Shown: one piece after another, positions 61,863 to 64,000 of the stretch
How the letters are laid out: each line of letters begins with the position of its first letter
Numbering within the stretch: the first letter of the stretch is position 1
Assembly: GCA_035695825.1 (NCBI GenBank)
Contig: DASRRH010000025.1
Span: 21,136 to 85,135 of the forward strand
DNA length: 64,000 nucleotides
Direction: 5' to 3'
Source: JAKEFM01 sp035695825
Lineage (GTDB): Bacteria; Planctomycetota; UBA1135; JAKEFM01
Program-made: the position numbers and the translations under genes
Notes under the pieces: model-generated
Told to the model about the DNA's origin: nothing
The model's database searches: none
What the model saw: the letters and a program-made list of their open reading frames with translations, nothing else

Positions 61863-63486
61863 AGGCCGGGAAATGGAGCGGCGCGATCGAGAAGCGCCGC
61901 GCCCCGGCGCCGAGGAGGAGGGGGAGGTGCGCCGGATCCGAGGCCACCTCGCCCGCGAGCGCGACCTCGACCTCCCCCGCCTCCGCCACCTCGAAGATCT
62001 TGCGAAGCGCGCGCAGGACCACGGGGTGGAGGTGGTGGTAGGCCTCCCGGACGCCTTCGTTTCCGCGGTCGGCCGCCAGCGTGTACTGGATCAGGTTGTC
62101 GAGCCCGACGACGAGGAAATCGATCTCGCGGACGAGGTCGCGGATCCCGAGGGCCGCCGCGGGCGTCTCGAGGACCGCCCCGACCGGGAGACGCTCCCGC
62201 GCCTCGACCTTCTGTTTGCGGAGGTCCCACCGCTCCTCGAAGAGCGCCTCCTTCACGTGCCGGACCTCCTCGACGCTCGTGACGAACGGGACGAGGACGC
62301 GGGCGTCCCGCCCGACGGAGGCGCGCAGGATCGCCCGGAGCAGACCCCGGAAGAGGCCCGGCTCGCGGAAGAGAGCCCGCAAGGACCGCACCCCGAGGGC
62401 CGGGTTGCTCTCCTTCTCGGGGTGGAGGAACTCGAGGCGCGCGGAGGAGTCGAGGTCGAGGAGGCGGAACGCGATGGCGCGCGGGGCGATGAGGGCGGCC
62501 GCTCCGGCGAGGTGCGCGGCGAGGGCCTCCTCCTCCGGCGGCCGGCGATCGATCAGGTAGAGGAGCTCCGTCCGGTAGAGGCCCACCCCGTCCATCCGGT
62601 TGGCCACCGCCCGCTCGACCTCGGAGTGGTTTCCGCAGGTGGCGAGGAGCGCGACCGCCGTCCCGTCGCGCGTCCGGGTCGGCGTGCGGACGAGGTCCTC
62701 CGTCTTGCGCTCTTCGGGGGGGGCGGCGAGCGCGGCCCCATATTCCGCCCGCACCCGCTCGTCGGGGTTCACCCGGACGACCCCCTCGGCGCCGTCGACG
62801 ACGAGGAGGTCCCCGTCCTTCACCGACGCGAGGAGCCCCTTCACGCCGACGACGGTCGGGATCCGCATGGAGCGGGCGAGGATCGCCGCGTGGCTCGTGA
62901 GCCCCCCCTCCTCCGTCACGATCCCCCGGAAGGGCCGGTCGGGGAAGGCGAACATCTCGACGACGGAGAGCTCGCGCGCGACGAGGATCGTCCGCTCCTC
63001 CGCGCCCGGGGCCCCGGAGTCGGGGGCGAGGTTGCGCAGGACCCGGATGGCGACGTCCCGCAGGTCGACCGCCCGCTCGCGGAGGACCTCCGTCTCGACG
63101 AGCTTGAAGATCCGGTCGAAGTCGGAGATCACCTTCGCGATGGCCGCCTCGAGGTTCATCCGCTCCTGGAGGATCAGGGTCTCGACGTCCGCGAGGAAGA
63201 CGGGGTCCCGGAGATAGGCGTCGTGCGTGTCGAACACGCGGGCGGAGGCCTCCCCGACCCGCGAGCCGAAGCGTTCCCGCAGGTCGCGCAGCTCGCGCTG
63301 CGAGGCCTCGACGGCGGCCCGGAACCGGTTGAGCTCCGCCTCGGCCCCCTCGGGGGAGAGGAGCCGGCGCGCCACCCTCCCGAGATCGAGGTCCTTGAGA
63401 AGGGCCCGGCCCATCGCGATGCCCGGCGAGACCGGCGTCCCCTTCAGCACGGGAGGGTTTTTCTCCCGACCGGACCCCTCCGTCAA
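61747..63486 (-). CDS. ptsI: Phosphoenolpyruvate-protein phosphotransferase (PTS enzyme I), altered active site
   Basis: Enzyme I passes phosphate from PEP to HPr. The 579-residue protein has the HPr-binding helices, the phosphorylated H199 in EEGGLTSHAAIL, the SNPALGVRSLR motif and the DRGNEGVREAYHHLHP region. Two points differ from active enzymes: the segment that normally reads R-x-x-D-x-GGDK has RLLDLDSSA, and the acid/base cysteine of the C-x-E loop (C502 in E. coli) is A511 in ALAGEVASD. It may be an Enzyme I variant with regulatory use. HPr and sugar permeases are absent here. Its ATG overlaps the moaB-type stop (ATGA). Confidence 0.85.
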   Translation of the reverse strand: MTEGSGREKNPPVLKGTPVSPGIAMGRALLKDLDLGRVARRLLSPEGAEAELNRFRAAVEASQRELRDLRERFGSRVGEASARVFDTHDAYLRDPVFLADVETLILQERMNLEAAIAKVISDFDRIFKLVETEVLRERAVDLRDVAIRVLRNLAPDSGAPGAEERTILVARELSVVEMFAFPDRPFRGIVTEEGGLTSHAAILARSMRIPTVVGVKGLLASVKDGDLLVVDGAEGVVRVNPDERVRAEYGAALAAPPEERKTEDLVRTPTRTRDGTAVALLATCGNHSEVERAVANRMDGVGLYRTELLYLIDRRPPEEEALAAHLAGAAALIAPRAIAFRLLDLDSSARLEFLHPEKESNPALGVRSLRALFREPGLFRGLLRAILRASVGRDARVLVPFVTSVEEVRHVKEALFEERWDLRKQKVEARERLPVGAVLETPAAALGIRDLVREIDFLVVGLDNLIQYTLAADRGNEGVREAYHHLHPVVLRALRKIFEVAEAGEVEVALAGEVASDPAHLPLLLGAGARRFSIAPLHFPAFKQAILELDARECRRLATEAARCTSPGEVDLLLQRFRE

Positions 63487-64000
63487 TGGCGCTCCCCGGA
63501 GCGCGGGGCGCGGCGGAGCTCGCCGAGGATGTGACCGGCCTCCGGGGAGATCAGCCGGGAGACGGCGAGCGCGACCGCGGCGGGGGAGCCGGGGAGGGCG
63601 AAGAGGACCCTCCCGCGCGCCGTCCCCGCGAGCGCCCGGGAGAGGATCGCCGCCGAGCCGATCTCGAGGAACGAGAGGGCCCGGAAGATCTCCCCGAACC
63701 CCTCGAGCCGCTTCTCGAGGAGGGGCTCGACCGCCTCGATCGTGCGGTCCCGGGGCGCGACGCCCGTCCCCCCGGTGAGGAGGATCGCCTCGACGGAGGG
63801 GTCGTCGAGCGAGTCCTGCACGGCGCGGGCGATCTCGTGGAGGTCGTCCCGGACGATCCCCCGCCGGACGACCCAGTGGCCCCCGGCCTCGAGCTCCCTC
63901 CGGGCGGTCTCCCCCCCCGCGTCGTCGGCCTCCGTGCGGGTGTCGCTCACGGTGATCACGGCGAACGCGGCGGACGCGGGGCCGCGGGTCCGGTGCTCTT
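63483..64000 (-). CDS. moaB: MoaB/MogA-family molybdenum cofactor protein, N-terminus beyond the window
   Basis: The frame is open to the window edge, so the start is missing. The visible C-terminal 171 residues contain FAVITVSDTRTEADDAGG (strand and loop), LTGGTGVAPRDRTIEAV, the GGTG substrate loop, and LPGSPAAV. This is the MoaB/MogA fold that adenylates molybdopterin or, in some clades, has lost that step. The residues just before FAVITV (EHRTRGPASAA) match the usual MoaB N-terminus, so only a few residues are lost. Its stop overlaps ptsI (ATGA), an unusual pairing. Confidence 0.88.
   Translation of the reverse strand, partial: EHRTRGPASAAFAVITVSDTRTEADDAGGETARRELEAGGHWVVRRGIVRDDLHEIARAVQDSLDDPSVEAILLTGGTGVAPRDRTIEAVEPLLEKRLEGFGEIFRALSFLEIGSAAILSRALAGTARGRVLFALPGSPAAVALAVSRLISPEAGHILGELRRAPRSGERH

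Overview
The window is a very GC-rich, gene-dense bacterial chromosome segment that looks planctomycetal. The marks are: a TPR protein carrying two RNA-polymerase-alpha-CTD-like domains; a secreted propeller / HEAT / cytochrome c / DUF1080 protein; many secreted FG-GAP, SBBP and beta-helix proteins sharing a C-terminal domain style seen in planctomycete surface proteins; and frequent GTG/TTG starts. This assignment is inferred from gene content; no rRNA or tRNA is present. No CRISPR array, insertion sequence, phage or plasmid gene was recognised.

Layout. 1-6653 (minus strand): the tail of a metallo-beta-lactamase-fold hydrolase coupled to moaE and moaD, then an SBBP-repeat secreted protein and a membrane glycosyltransferase-2/glycoside hydrolase fusion. 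7033-11577: an EAL-HDOD protein, a DUF2723 gene remnant, an actin-like ATPase with a coiled-coil partner and ssb, and a PilZ protein. 11563-16962 (minus): housekeeping genes prmC, prfA, rpmE, maf, a catalytically stripped endonuclease III-like Fe-S protein, rpsP and ffh. 17186-26975: an ECF-type sigma factor facing a secreted-protein array, namely one beta-helix protein followed by four tandem FG-GAP paralogs, with a remnant of a second beta-helix gene inside. 27265-32578: DUF2007/HEAT protein, HIT hydrolase, TPR-alphaCTD protein, ruvA, HEAT/TPR protein, GNAT. 32735-38361 (plus): tig-clpP-clpX, a DHH phosphoesterase, rlmN and a small TPR protein.

38406-39286 holds a well-preserved cyclic-di-GMP-I (GEMM) riboswitch aptamer in front of a type IV pilin-like gene. 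With the EAL-HDOD and PilZ genes this suggests c-di-GMP control of surface behaviour. 39330-48007: DUF1028/FG-GAP protein, carboxypeptidase-regulatory-like proteins, a threonine-synthase paralog, and a UDP-galactopyranose-mutase-like flavoprotein. 48026-58861 (minus): tex, a DJ-1-like protein without its cysteine, the large PVC-type cytochrome/DUF1080 protein, fusA, a zinc-ribbon membrane protein and an rlmD-like gene. 58936-59244 is a hisC remnant. 59566-61862 is a translationally coupled thrC-thrB pair. 61747-64000 is a PTS enzyme I with altered active-site residues, coupled to a moaB-type gene cut by the window edge.

Many neighbours are joined by ATGA, GTGA or TTGA stop/start overlaps, so translational coupling is common. 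The least explained items are the actin-like/coiled-coil pair, the TPR-dual-alphaCTD protein, the endonuclease III-like Fe-S protein lacking its catalytic residues, the riboswitch-pilin unit and the decaying tandem duplication of secreted proteins.
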